Shown: positions 1-6,556 of the stretch, in pieces
How positions within the stretch are numbered: position 1 is the first letter of the stretch
Layout of the letters: each line of letters starts with the position of its first letter
Origin: Streptomyces sp. NRRL F-525
GTDB lineage: Bacteria; Actinomycetota; Actinomycetes; Streptomycetales; Streptomycetaceae
Length of the DNA: 27,745 nt
Assembly (NCBI RefSeq): GCF_000716605.1
Contig: NZ_JNXE01000062.1
Coordinates: 1-27,745 of the forward strand
Direction of reading: 5' to 3'
The notes under the pieces: model-generated
Told to the model about the DNA's origin: nothing
Database searches by the model: none
The model's input: the letters and a program-made list of their open reading frames with translations, nothing else
Program-made: the position numbers and the translations under genes

Positions 1-2
1 GC

Positions 3-122
3 GCCCCCTCCCTCAACGACTACATCGTGCGAGCCGTACGACGACAGATGACCCTCGATGCCGCGCGCAAACTCGCCACCATCACCCCCCTCGACCTGGC
101 AGGCGAAGGCGACGCCCTGTGA
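3..122 (+). CDS. Antitoxin C-terminus (partial, cut by window edge)
   Basis: The frame is open from the first bases and ends at a TGA at 120-122, giving 39 visible residues. The visible part includes LNDYIVRAVRRQMTLDAARK, which fits the C-terminal helix region of a small ribbon-helix-helix type antitoxin. The stop overlaps the GTG start of the next frame in a GTGA arrangement, the usual translational coupling of an antitoxin with its toxin. The following frame starts like a MazF/PemK toxin, so the natural partner is a MazF-type RNase. Family assignment rests on context and a short tail; the N-terminal DNA-binding part lies outside the window. Confidence 0.5.
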   Translation, partial: APSLNDYIVRAVRRQMTLDAARKLATITPLDLAGEGDAL

Positions 123-208
123 TCATCCGCAAGGGCGACGTCTGGGACGTCGACACCGGCAAAGGCACACGCACCGTTCTCGTCGTCAGCCTCGACGGAC
201 TCGCCGGC
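119..208 (+). pseudogene. MazF/PemK-like toxin, 5' fragment
   Basis: A GTG at 119 opens a frame beginning MIIRKGDVWDVDTGKGTRTV and continuing LVVSLDGLAG. The pattern of an early Arg/Lys-Gly-Asp-Val-Trp followed by a V-L-V-V-S strand is the N-terminus of MazF-family endoribonucleases, which cleave mRNA. After about 30 residues the similarity stops and the frame turns into low-complexity arginine-rich sequence, so the core and C-terminal catalytic residues are gone. The 3' end given here is where resemblance ends, not a stop codon. It overlaps the antitoxin stop by 4 bases. The toxin is almost certainly inactive. Confidence 0.5.
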
Positions 209-221
209 GCACCACGCAGAC

Positions 222-662
222 GTGCTGGGCGGCGATGTGCGTGGGCATATGTCGGCCTTCGTCAGGAGACTCCACAGCGATCCGGAATACCGGCCGGTGG
301 ACTTGCGTGTCGACAGCCATCCGGACGCTGTCGTGCAACTGGTGCACCTTGTGCGGATCGAGCGGGCTCACAGATTCCTCACTTCGGCGCTCGACGAGCA
401 AGGCAGGTACGCCGACGTTCCGGCTACCCAAACTGCCTACCAGCTCGCTCCGGAAAGCGCGGTCGCCGCGTCGGCGCACTTGCTCGCCCGACTCCGGACG
501 GAGGACCTGACCGATCCCGAGCTGAGAGCCTTCACCGACGAACTGGTTCGACAACAACCCCGTCTTCCTGAGCGTCTTCGGCGACTGGAGTCGGCGGGGC
601 GCCTCCCGGCCGGAACAGTAGAGGGGCTCGATCTACTCGAGGCACCTCAGCGGGATGCATGA
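222..662 (+). CDS. Uncharacterised protein, 146 aa
   Basis: An open frame with coding-like composition starts at GTG 222 or ATG 249 (MSAFVRRLHSDPEYRPVD). It is rich in Arg, Glu, Leu and Ala and looks mostly helical. It has no signal peptide or membrane segment. I do not recognise the family. It lies in the same frame as the antitoxin upstream, after that gene's TGA, and begins just where the toxin remnant loses similarity, so it may itself be the C-terminal part of a longer gene joined here by a deletion. No convincing Shine-Dalgarno sequence precedes either start, which supports truncation. Confidence 0.4.
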   Translation: MLGGDVRGHMSAFVRRLHSDPEYRPVDLRVDSHPDAVVQLVHLVRIERAHRFLTSALDEQGRYADVPATQTAYQLAPESAVAASAHLLARLRTEDLTDPELRAFTDELVRQQPRLPERLRRLESAGRLPAGTVEGLDLLEAPQRDA

Positions 663-821
663 TGCGCTAGGAGGACCATCACCTGACGCAGAGTCGGCTC
701 CAACCTGACAGGTAGTTGGGCGGGTTGCCCCGGCCGCAGGCATGAAGGAGGCTCCTGGTCTGTGGATTCACGACTAAGACACGGCAGCTGTACTTCTTGA
801 TCGGTAGGGCATCGTTGCTGT

Positions 822-965
822 TCAGGTCGTTGCGGCGGCGGCGATGTTGTTCCAGCGGCGGTGGGCTTCGGCGGCCTGGTGCTGGTGATGGCGGCGCCAG
901 GCCGACCAGGACAGCAGGTGGTCGCGATCGCGGCGGGGACGGGGCAGGGCCGTGATCCGTAGGAG
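822..965 (-). pseudogene. DDE transposase C-terminal remnant (IS701/IS4-like)
   Basis: The minus strand encodes LLRITALPRPRRDRDHLLSW followed by SAWRRHHQHQAAEAHRRWN and a TAG-type end near 822. The W-S-x-W-R-R-x-H-Q-x-x-A-x-x-x-H-x-R-R pattern is the usual C-terminal tail of DDE transposases in streptomycete IS701/IS4-like elements. The upstream catalytic part is missing, because the sequence before residue LLRIT switches to an unrelated plus-strand IstB fragment. No terminal inverted repeat was found. Exact IS family is uncertain. Confidence 0.5.
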
Positions 966-968
966 GCG

Positions 969-1046
969 GTCGAACTCCTCTTCCAGGTCCTCACCGAACG
1001 CGAGGAGAAGAACTCCGTCGCCGTCGCCTCCAACGACTCCTTCGCC
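969..1046 (+). pseudogene. IstB-like ATPase fragment (IS21 family)
   Basis: The plus strand reads VELLFQVLTEREEKNSVAVA then SNDSF. This is the well-conserved stretch of IS21 IstB helper ATPases around the Walker B/sensor region, where L-L-F-Q-V-L-T-E-R-E-E-K and A-S-N-x-S-F are typical. Only about 26 residues remain, with no Walker A motif, so it is a relic. It abuts the DDE transposase tail on the opposite strand within a few bases, indicating that one element landed in, or recombined with, another. Confidence 0.6.
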
Positions 1047-1146
1047 AAAGCGCACATGTTCCGGCGAGCCTGTGTCAGGCAGCGGCTGAACAGCAAGGGT
1101 TCAAATTGGAGAGGTAGATCATCGGGCTGGACGTATCCTTCGTGCC

Positions 1147-1533
1147 GTGACGGCGATATACGTGCTGGACGGCAGCCAGGTGAGGACGCTGGAAGACTTT
1201 TGGCGACTCATCGGCGAGGCGGTCAACGGCCCTGGAGGCTACTTCGGCAAGAACCTCGACGCCTTCGCTGACTGCCTCAGCGGCGGCTTCGGGCAGCCCG
1301 ACGATGATGACTACGTTGTTGAATGGCGTGACCACCAGGCGTCTCGCGAGTATCTGGGCTATTCGGAGACGGTTCGCCAGCTGGAGATTCGCCTCTCACG
1401 GTGCCATCCCACGAACCGACCTGCTGTCAGCCCGGATCTGGCTGCGGCGCATGCAGAGCACGGGCCGACCGTCTTCGACTGGCTGATCACGATCTGCGAG
1501 GATCGTGCCCCTGGCGTCCTGCGGCTTCAGTAA
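1147..1533 (+). CDS. Barstar-family ribonuclease inhibitor
   Basis: The 128-residue product starts at GTG 1147. Residues about 13-45 read TLEDFWRLIGEAVNGPGGYF and then GKNLDAFADCLSGGFG, the barstar fold signature in which an early helix is followed by G-x-N-L-D-A-F-x-D-C-L. Barstar proteins bind and inhibit barnase-like RNases in the cytoplasm. A C-terminal extension of about 40 residues follows the core. No RNase gene lies beside it, so it is either an orphan immunity protein or a housekeeping barstar of the kind common in Streptomyces. Neighbours are IS and integrase relics. Start choice rests on the domain start, because no strong ribosome binding site is visible. Confidence 0.75.
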   Translation: MTAIYVLDGSQVRTLEDFWRLIGEAVNGPGGYFGKNLDAFADCLSGGFGQPDDDDYVVEWRDHQASREYLGYSETVRQLEIRLSRCHPTNRPAVSPDLAAAHAEHGPTVFDWLITICEDRAPGVLRLQ

Positions 1534-1550
1534 CCATCAATGCCAGGTCT

Positions 1551-1799
1551 TCACCGCTCCGGCAAACGGCCCGCATCGACGTGGTCTGCGAGATAGATCA
1601 TGGTGGCTTCGGGGTCCATGGTGGTGACCAGGTCGAGCAGTCGAGTGCAGCGGATCATGCGGGGTGGAAAGCCGCAGGCATCCAGAACGTGGCTGACATA
1701 GGCGGTGGACGCCGGGCCCCGGCCGGACTTCGTCTGGCGGGTGACCATGATGTGGGGATTGTCGGTCCTGTCGCGAGCCGTACTGGCATCGTATGAATC
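1551..1799 (-). pseudogene. Tyrosine-type integrase C-terminal remnant with internal deletion
   Basis: The minus frame reads DRTDNPHIMVTRQTKSGRGP, then ASTAYVSHVLDACGFPPRMI and a region ending TMDPEATMIYLADHVDAGRL. This resembles the C-terminal part of an integrase-like protein family common in Streptomyces accessory regions, where a DP-KLVAAAFGM-type segment normally sits between TMD and PEA. That segment seems absent, an in-frame deletion of roughly 9-12 residues. The N-terminal two thirds are missing. Family call is from memory of the pattern and is moderately secure; function is almost surely lost. Confidence 0.45.
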
Positions 1800-2324
1800 A
1801 TGGCAGCGATAGACGACACATTCGAGCCTGACAGCTCTGTCAGCAGCGCTTATCCGCCCCTACTGGAGGCAGCGTGGCTGTATCAGACGGATCAGGTGTG
1901 TCCGGAAGACCTGCCGATGACCGCTGCCCAGGCAGTCGCAATCGGAATGGACACGCCAGCCCTCTGCGAGCTCGCTGGTCTGCCGCGTCATGCGGACCCC
2001 CGGGACATCCGTGACACATTCGAGCAGGCTCTTCAAGAATTGGGGATCAAGCTGCCCGATCACCACCTGGCCCGACGATACGCACTGCGCAGGCTGGCCG
2101 CGCGATTCACCGCCGGGGAAGTGGATCTTGCCGAATTGGCATCGGACGAGTGGTCGGAGACGGAGGTCGAGACCGCTGCGGAGCAAGCATTCGTGGCGCT
2201 ACTCCCGCCATGCGCGTGCTGCATCGAGTACACGCTGGGGCTCGACGAGGCGGCATGGGAAACACAACTGCAAGTCGCGGCCCGTGCCTTGATCTCACAT
2301 CCGACTGTCGGACCGCGCTTCTGA
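1800..2324 (+). CDS. Conserved hypothetical protein, 174 aa
   Basis: An intact frame from ATG 1800 encodes a soluble, acidic, mostly helical protein. Features that can be seen are an N-terminal part with AAWLYQTDQVCPEDLPMTAA, a central RDIRDTFEQALQELGIKLPD and a short cysteine cluster CACCIEY near residue 145. I do not recognise a named domain. The C-terminus (ISHPTVGPRF) stops just before the ISL3 transposase remnant on the opposite strand, so the last residues might have been altered by the insertion, although the length and ending look natural. The four-base gap between cysteines does not form a typical zinc site. Confidence 0.6.
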   Translation: MAAIDDTFEPDSSVSSAYPPLLEAAWLYQTDQVCPEDLPMTAAQAVAIGMDTPALCELAGLPRHADPRDIRDTFEQALQELGIKLPDHHLARRYALRRLAARFTAGEVDLAELASDEWSETEVETAAEQAFVALLPPCACCIEYTLGLDEAAWETQLQVAARALISHPTVGPRF

Positions 2325-2329
2325 CGATT

Positions 2330-3075
2330 GAGGTCAGACGGCGTTTCTGGCGCAACATCTGGGGTCGCGGTCGCGGAGAGGCACTGAAGCAGGATCATCT
2401 TGCGGAGTAGTTCGAACCCTGCTCTGCCGTAGAGCTGCCTCTTGATCTTTTTGATGCGGTTGACGGCGCCTTCGATGCTGCCGGAGCTCCAGTCGAGAGT
2501 GAGCCCGGCGGTCACGGCGTCGAGGTCTCGGAGCAGGTGGAGTGCAAAGCCGGTGAGGCCGGGCAGCTGGCTGGCGTCGACCGCGTCGATCCAGGTGGGG
2601 AGTGTGCAGCCGGGGCGGTCGGTGAGTATCTCGCCGAAGTCGCGGACGTGTCCGGAGGCTGTGTCCAGTTCGGGGCAGCGGGCCAGGACGTCCTTCAGGC
2701 CGGCCCGGTCTTCCTCGGTCAGGGCGGTGGGGTGCCGGGTGAGCCAGCCGGTCACCTGCCGCACCGTCGGCGGCCGGGGCGGCTCCTCAGCCGGAACCGC
2801 GCGCACGGTGGCGATGTGTGCGCGCACCATGCCGTAGGTGACAGGAGCTTGCTCGGCGACCAGCTCGCTGTGGAGTGGGGTGACGCTGGTGCATCCCTCG
2901 GCGAAGCGTCGCTCCAGGCAGGGCTTGCAGGGATCCAGTCTGCTGGGCCGGGGCCGGTTGTCGCGGATGGTGTCCTGCCAGCGTGCGGCGTTCGCGTATC
3001 GGAGCCCAGTGTTGAAGCCCCAGCCCAGGCGCCGAGCGATCGCCCGACGTGAGTGACCCTCGGTGAGCATCTCGT
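2330..3075 (-). pseudogene. ISL3-family transposase, C-terminal half
   Basis: The minus strand encodes VHEMLTEGHSRRAIARRLGW near its start, a helix-turn-helix like segment of ISL3 transposases. It ends with DWSSGSIEGAVNRIKKIKRQ and LYGRAGFELLRKMILL, the conserved C-terminal block containing the catalytic Glu (S-I-E-G) and the N-R-I-K-x-I-K-R motif. The N-terminal half with the zinc-finger and first two catalytic Asp residues is absent. The 5' break lies at about 3065-3075, where a MerR-type gene fragment begins on the other strand. The frame stays open past the expected end into the antisense of the gene at 1800-2324, so the natural stop is not defined. The element cannot move itself. Confidence 0.75.
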
Positions 3076-3165
3076 GGACCAGGGCATGCCCGTCTGGGCT
3101 GCCTGTCGCATCGTCATCCTCGAAGACCAGCTCGAAGAAGCCCGGCGCATCAACCAAGAGCACCG
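3066..3165 (+). pseudogene. MerR-family regulator, C-terminal fragment
   Basis: The plus strand reads HLVDQGMPVWAACRIVILED and QLEEARRINQEHRTAA. This matches the dimerisation-helix end of the intact MerR-type gene at 10694-11032, which reads ELVDHGTSVEAACRIIVLED and QLEEAQRINAEYRRAA. At DNA level 37 of 38 bases are the same between 3117-3154 and 10944-10981, in the same orientation. The DNA-binding half is missing, replaced on the left by the ISL3 remnant. The downstream frame stays open for 190 codons but loses coding character after about 3170. Confidence 0.65.
3117..3154 (+). repeat. Direct repeat copy 1 (MerR C-terminus)
   Basis: Bases 3117-3143 are identical to 10944-10970; after one G/A difference the next ten bases match again. 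Both copies point the same way, so the 7.8 kb between them could be lost or amplified by homologous recombination, although the perfect run is short. Confidence 0.7.
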
Positions 3166-3390
3166 CACCGCCGCCAGGTCGCAGCGCTCGGCGGACTCCT
3201 CAACCGCCGACCGGGAAAGCCGGCGGCAGGATTCCCAGGACGGCTCCATACGACCACCGGCAGCATGGCGGCCTGGCTGCCCGGCGGCCCGAAACGCCGG
3301 GCTCCAGTGCTGCCCTCGCCGGAGCCCTTTCGCGTTCCTCCCGTTTCCCGGGCCTCTACGGTCGTTCTCGCCCGCTGCGGCCCGGGGCGA

Positions 3391-3825
3391 TCAGGCGGTC
3401 TGGGTGAGTTCGGCGCGGCCGAACAGCAGCGCGTATCCGGACGGGAGCTGGGTGAGGATGCGGTCCAGGAGACCGGGGCCAGCCAGATGGCCGACGACGG
3501 CGAGGACGGCTCCGGTGTCCCAGCGGGCGGTCGCGGGGGTGGCGCCGGTGCGGGCGGCCAGATCCTTGACGAAGCCCCAGCCGGTGACCGGCTGGAGGAC
3601 CGGGATCTGGCCGGTGAGGTCGAGTGCGGCCTCTACAGGCAGGCAGGCGGCGAGTTCGACGCGTTCGTCGCCGGTGAGCTGGCGGCCCAGGGCCGCCAGC
3701 ACGGCGCGCGTGACATCCTCGGCCCGCTCGCGGGTGGGATACGCGCCTTCGTAGCGGATTCTTTCCAGCATCTGGTGAAACGTCATGCCGGGCCGGGCAG
3801 AGGCCGGTTCACGCAGCGGAAGCAT
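3391..3825 (-). CDS. DUF2267 protein B
   Basis: The core reads MTFHQMLERIRYEGAYPTRE then RAEDVTRAVLAALGRQLTGD, followed by LPVEAALDL. This is the DUF2267 pattern: a first helix with an F-x-x-x-L/V-R motif, an R/Y-x-A-x-x-x-T-R-A-V-L-x-x-L helix and an L-P-x-x-x-x helix. The second half (about residues 80-145) has a repeated, weaker DUF2267-like layout ending in PSGYALLFGRAEL, also seen in the upstream paralogue. Start is uncertain between ATG 3825, preceded by AAAGG at 13 bases, and ATG 3786, where the domain begins. It is the last gene of the leftward hsp18-DUF2267-DUF2267 group. Molecular role is not known; DUF2267 proteins often sit beside stress genes. Confidence 0.7.
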   Translation of the reverse strand: MLPLREPASARPGMTFHQMLERIRYEGAYPTRERAEDVTRAVLAALGRQLTGDERVELAACLPVEAALDLTGQIPVLQPVTGWGFVKDLAARTGATPATARWDTGAVLAVVGHLAGPGLLDRILTQLPSGYALLFGRAELTQTA

Positions 3826-3917
3826 AGGGAATTGGTCGCCTTTCTCGTGCAATGGGCTTGTCGCCGGCGGCAAGAGCCGGCCGGCCGTGCTGAATGCGCG
3901 CGCCGCGCTGTGTGGGT

Positions 3918-4307
3918 TCAGGTGTGCTCGGGGCAGCCGAAGAGGAGGTCGTAGCCCGGGGGAAGCTGGAGCAGGATGCGGTGGCTGAGCTCCTCGCCCG
4001 CCGCGTCGGCGGTCACACTCAGTACGGCGCCGACGTCCCAGGCGGCGGTCTGTTCGGTGGCCCCCTCGATCCATGCCGCGGTCGCCCGCAGGAACCGCTC
4101 CGGCGGGAGCGGCTCGGTCGCCCGCAGTGGGTTGAGGAGAACCAGGGCGAAGGTTTCCGGGAGACGGGCCGCCAGCTCGGCCCGGACCTCGCCCACCAGA
4201 TGCGCACCCAGCAGCGCCAGAACGATGCGTGCTGCCCGCTCGGCTTCCTGGACTGTGGTGTACTCGCCGCGTTCCCGTACGTGGTCGAGAAATGCTTCCC
4301 AGCGCAT
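3918..4307 (-). CDS. DUF2267 protein A
   Basis: The 129-residue product begins MRWEAFLDHVRERGEYTTVQ and continues EAERAARIVLALLGAHLVGE, a typical DUF2267 start, and ends LLQLPPGYDLLFGCPEHT, which parallels the end of DUF2267 protein B (TQLPSGYALLFGRAELTQ). An AGGGG sequence lies 6 bases before the ATG at 4307. It is separated from B by 92 bases and from hsp18 by 114 bases, all on the minus strand, so the three may form one heat-shock transcription unit. The pair looks like a tandem duplication with considerable divergence. No membrane segment or signal peptide. Function unknown. Confidence 0.75.
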   Translation of the reverse strand: MRWEAFLDHVRERGEYTTVQEAERAARIVLALLGAHLVGEVRAELAARLPETFALVLLNPLRATEPLPPERFLRATAAWIEGATEQTAAWDVGAVLSVTADAAGEELSHRILLQLPPGYDLLFGCPEHT

Positions 4308-4421
4308 GGCCGCCCCTGCCCTTCTGCGTCGTCGTGCGAGGGAGGTAGCGCGGAGGACGGGACCTGAGGGGGAGATCGATGCCCGTCCTCCGCCGTCGGT
4401 ACGGTCGAGGAGACCGGATCC

Positions 4422-4856
4422 TCAGCCGCTGATCTGCCGGGGTTCCGTCTGGCCGCCGATGGTGATCCTGCGGGGCTTGGCGCGCTCGGCGATCGGGATC
4501 CGCAGGGTCAGCACCCCTGCTTCGTAATCGGCCGTGATGCGCTCGGTGTCCAGGGTGTCGGCCAGCACCAGCTGACGGGAGAAGACGCCCAGGGGCCGCT
4601 CGGAGAGTTCCATCTGCACGTCGTCGGCCTTCGCGACCGGGCGGCGCTCGGCCTTGACGGTGAGCATGTTCCGCTCGACGTCGACGTCGATCGCGTCCTT
4701 CGCCACACCGGGCAGGTCGAGGGCGATCACATACTCCTCGCCCTCGCGGTAGGCGTCCATCGGCATCGCCGAGGGCCTGGACCAGGTACCGGTCACACCC
4801 GTCAACTGCTGGGCGAGCCGGTCGAGTTCGCGGAACGGGTCAGTGCGCATCAACAT
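4422..4856 (-). CDS. hsp18: Small heat shock protein Hsp18 (Hsp20/alpha-crystallin family)
   Basis: This is an ATP-independent holdase chaperone that binds unfolding proteins in large oligomers. The product starts at ATG 4856 ([20 protein letters not shown]); a GGAGG lies 9 bases upstream, better than upstream or downstream in-frame starts. The alpha-crystallin domain spans about residues 35-135, with [20 protein letters not shown] at its beginning, the [20 protein letters not shown] segment and the closing strand [15 protein letters not shown] containing the conserved A-G-V-L-x-x-x-I-P motif. Length of 144 residues suits actinobacterial Hsp18. A promoter (TTGTCA-17-TACAAC) overlaps an RheA operator, and rheA is divergent. 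Regulation by heat via RheA is inferred from these sites. Confidence 0.93.
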   Translation of the reverse strand: MLMRTDPFRELDRLAQQLTGVTGTWSRPSAMPMDAYREGEEYVIALDLPGVAKDAIDVDVERNMLTVKAERRPVAKADDVQMELSERPLGVFSRQLVLADTLDTERITADYEAGVLTLRIPIAERAKPRRITIGGQTEPRQISG

Positions 4857-4912
4857 CGCGAAAACACCTCCATAGGTCTGGCAGGAACTGCCAATGCGCT
4901 TCGTCTGACACC

Positions 4913-4941
4913 GTTGTAACATGTCATCCAAACGATGACAA
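4913..4941 (-). promoter_or_regulatory. Predicted hsp18 promoter overlapping operator 1
   Basis: On the minus strand a TTGTCA (4941-4936) and a TACAAC (4918-4913) are separated by 17 bases, a plausible vegetative sigma promoter. Operator 1 covers the spacer and most of the -35 box, so repressor bound there would block polymerase. The transcript would start near 4905 and give a leader of about 50 bases. Confidence 0.5.
4922..4940. promoter_or_regulatory. RheA operator 1 (TGTCATC-N5-GATGACA)
   Basis: A perfect 7-bp inverted repeat, TGTCATC CAAAC GATGACA. It matches the operator form described for RheA, the hsp18 repressor of Streptomyces albus. It lies inside the predicted hsp18 promoter. Confidence 0.88.
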
Positions 4942-4947
4942 GCAGAG

Positions 4948-4966
4948 TGTCATCCAAACGATGACA
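4948..4966. promoter_or_regulatory. RheA operator 2 (same sequence as operator 1)
   Basis: An identical 19-bp copy 26 bases downstream of the first, ending 14 bases before the rheA start codon. Its position favours autoregulation of rheA. The 26-base step is about 2.5 helical turns, placing the two sites on roughly opposite faces of DNA. Confidence 0.85.
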
Positions 4967-4980
4967 TCGAGAGGACCTTC

Positions 4981-5631
4981 ATGAACCCCTCCCCCGAACC
5001 TCGTGACCCCACCTCGTTCTTCGCCGCCGCAGCAGCGCTGAACACGATCAACGAGGCCGTTCGCACCGCCCAGAACACGCAGACCCCACCACCCGCCGAG
5101 GGCGGGCACGCCAGTTCCGAGGAGGCCCTGGCCGCCCTGCTGATGCTGCGCGAACTACGCGAGCAGCTCGCGGGGTGGGAACCCGGACTCATCGAGGCGG
5201 CCCGCGCAGCGGGCTCCAGCTGGGCCGACCTCGCCCACCCCCTGGGCGTCGCCAGCCGCCAGGCCGCCGAACGCCGCTACTTGCGTGTACGCCCCGGTAC
5301 CCCCGGCACCACCGGCGAACAGCGCGTACAAGCGACCCGTAGCCGTCGCGCAGCCGACCGCACCCTCACCACCTGGGCCCGCACCAACGCCGCCGACCTG
5401 CGCCAGCTCGCCGGCCAGATCACCGCTCTCACAGACCTCCCCGCCCAGGCCCACACACCCCTGGCCCGCCTCACCGAAGCCCTCGCCGACAACGACACCG
5501 CCAACCTCATCGCCCCGCTCACCGCCACCCACACCCACCTCAAGGCCAACCACCCCGACCTCGCGGACCGCATCGCCACCCTCACCCACTACGCCGACCA
5601 ACTCCGCCCCACCGGCAACGACCACCTCTGA
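4981..5631 (+). CDS. rheA: RheA-like heat-sensing repressor of hsp18
   Basis: The 216-residue protein is divergent from hsp18 and starts at ATG 4981 with GAGAGGA 5-11 bases upstream. Known RheA is a cytoplasmic dimeric repressor that loses DNA binding reversibly on heating. Visible features are a Pro/Ala-rich N-terminus, a helical region with EEALAALLMLRELREQLAGW, a helix-turn-helix like part with GSSWADLAHPLGVASRQAAE followed by RRYLRVRP (about residues 78-105), and a helical C-terminal half. The two operators of exact RheA form between the genes make the assignment firm. Codon use is even more C-rich near the end (runs of ACC/CAC/CCC), with T/P/H-rich sequence. Autoregulation through operator 2 is inferred. 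Confidence 0.88.
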   Translation: MNPSPEPRDPTSFFAAAAALNTINEAVRTAQNTQTPPPAEGGHASSEEALAALLMLRELREQLAGWEPGLIEAARAAGSSWADLAHPLGVASRQAAERRYLRVRPGTPGTTGEQRVQATRSRRAADRTLTTWARTNAADLRQLAGQITALTDLPAQAHTPLARLTEALADNDTANLIAPLTATHTHLKANHPDLADRIATLTHYADQLRPTGNDHL

Positions 5632-5848
5632 ACCACCCCCCAGGGCCAGGGCTCCATCGCCGCAGGGCTAGACGTGGCAGAGCGTGGCCCTCGAAGCCCC
5701 TTCAACGGGACGATCGGAGCGCCTACCGCGCACAGGCGCCCGACCGGAAACATTGCATCCCAGTTCACACATATCTATTTCCGCGATGTGAGAGTTCGGC
5801 GCACCACGCAGGCATAGTTTTTGCCGCAATGAGTAAGCGGAATTATTT
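5632..5848. other. Non-coding stretch between rheA and csp leader
   Basis: No convincing gene is present on either strand. Base composition becomes more A/T-rich from about 5760, in keeping with a promoter and leader region for the cold-shock gene. A minus-strand frame at 5668-6102 lacks coding character. Confidence 0.5.
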
Positions 5849-5875
5849 AGCATGCACAGGCCGTCGCGGCATGCT
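5849..5875. promoter_or_regulatory. Inverted repeat AGCATGC-N13-GCATGCT upstream of csp
   Basis: A perfect 7-bp inverted repeat with a 13-base spacer lies in A/T-rich DNA about 175 bases before the csp start. It could be a protein binding site or part of the promoter; TACCTT at 5875-5880 might be a -10 box. No known regulator is recognised. Confidence 0.35.
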
Positions 5876-5919
5876 ACCTTTACTCTCAGTTGCAGTTGTG
5901 GTTCCCGAAACTTCAAGTG

Positions 5920-5958
5920 CTCCCTCCCGGCTTCGACCGGGGAGAGCGCTTTTGTATT
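5920..5958 (+). promoter_or_regulatory. Leader hairpin followed by T-rich stretch (csp 5' UTR)
   Basis: CTCC (5920-5923) and CCGG (5927-5930) pair with CCGGGGAG (5937-5944) around a CTTCGA loop, with a three-base bulge. Eight pairs are followed after AGCGC by TTTTGTATTTT. This looks like an intrinsic terminator placed 90 bases before the csp start codon, suggesting attenuation or a temperature-dependent leader structure. Confidence 0.4.
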
Positions 5959-6049
5959 TTCCGGTCGTTTTCCGGGCGGGGTAATCATTGCGGCGACACG
6001 GTGTCCGTGCAGTGCGGATTCCGATGCACTGCCCCGAAGGAGATATGAC

Positions 6050-6253
6050 ATGGCTGCTGGTACCGTGAAGTGGTTCAACGCGGAAAAGGGATTCGGCTTC
6101 ATCGAGCAGGACGGTGGCGGCGCTGACGTGTTCGCCCACTACTCGAACATCGCCGCCCAGGGATTCCGTGAGCTGCTGGAAGGCCAGAAGGTGACCTTCG
6201 ACATCGCGCAGGGCCAGAAGGGCCCGACGGCCGAGAACATCGTTCCGGCCTGA
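6050..6253 (+). CDS. CspA-family cold shock protein
   Basis: The 67-residue protein begins [20 protein letters not shown] and carries both RNA-binding motifs: RNP1 (KGFGFI) and RNP2-like DVFAHYS (VFVHFS type). It ends [10 protein letters not shown]. These proteins bind single-stranded nucleic acid and melt RNA structure. ATG 6050 is chosen because GAAGGAG lies 7 bases upstream and the domain starts there. It has a long leader (over 170 bases) with a terminator-like hairpin, and its own strong terminator follows directly, so it is a single-gene unit. The next gene is a DEAD-box helicase, the common cold-stress partner. Confidence 0.95.
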   Translation: MAAGTVKWFNAEKGFGFIEQDGGGADVFAHYSNIAAQGFRELLEGQKVTFDIAQGQKGPTAENIVPA

Positions 6254-6269
6254 CGCGGACAAGCACTCT

Positions 6270-6311
6270 GCAGCTGGGGCCCGCATCCTTCGGGGTGCGG
6301 GCCCCAGCTGC
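6270..6311 (+). terminator. Strong hairpin with TTCG tetraloop after csp
   Basis: A 19-bp stem (one G-T wobble) from GCAGCTGGGGCCCGCATCC closes on a TTCG loop. It begins 16 bases after the csp stop. There is no strong T-run, as is usual for actinobacterial terminators. Confidence 0.8.
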
Positions 6312-6499
6312 ACGCGTTTCCCGTAACGGTTTCATACGCGGGACGGCTCGGAGGAATCCGCGTACTCACCAGGCGCGGCTACTCAGCCCCGCCCAGAAGA
6401 GCCGCACCGCGGCCGATATCCCGATAGCGCATCCCCGTCACGTCACTCATTTCAGCATCTGCGCCCGCATGGATTTCCACCGGCCAGATCTGCTTTCTT

Positions 6500-6530
6500 T
6501 TGCATTTCGCTTTTGCCGTCGGTCTATACT
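6500..6530 (+). promoter_or_regulatory. Candidate promoter of the helicase gene
   Basis: TTGCAT (6500-6505) and TATACT (6525-6530) are 19 bases apart, in an A/T-rich patch. Spacing is one or two bases longer than ideal. It would give a leader of about 63 bases containing the whole SD-masking hairpin. Confidence 0.4.
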
Positions 6531-6556
6531 TGTGGTTCTCCATGCTGCTCAACGCT

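Noticed and set aside
2060..2329. Extension of the ISL3 transposase frame into the gene at 1800-2324
   Set aside because: Sequence after the LLRKMILL block has no transposase character and is the antisense of a coding-like gene.
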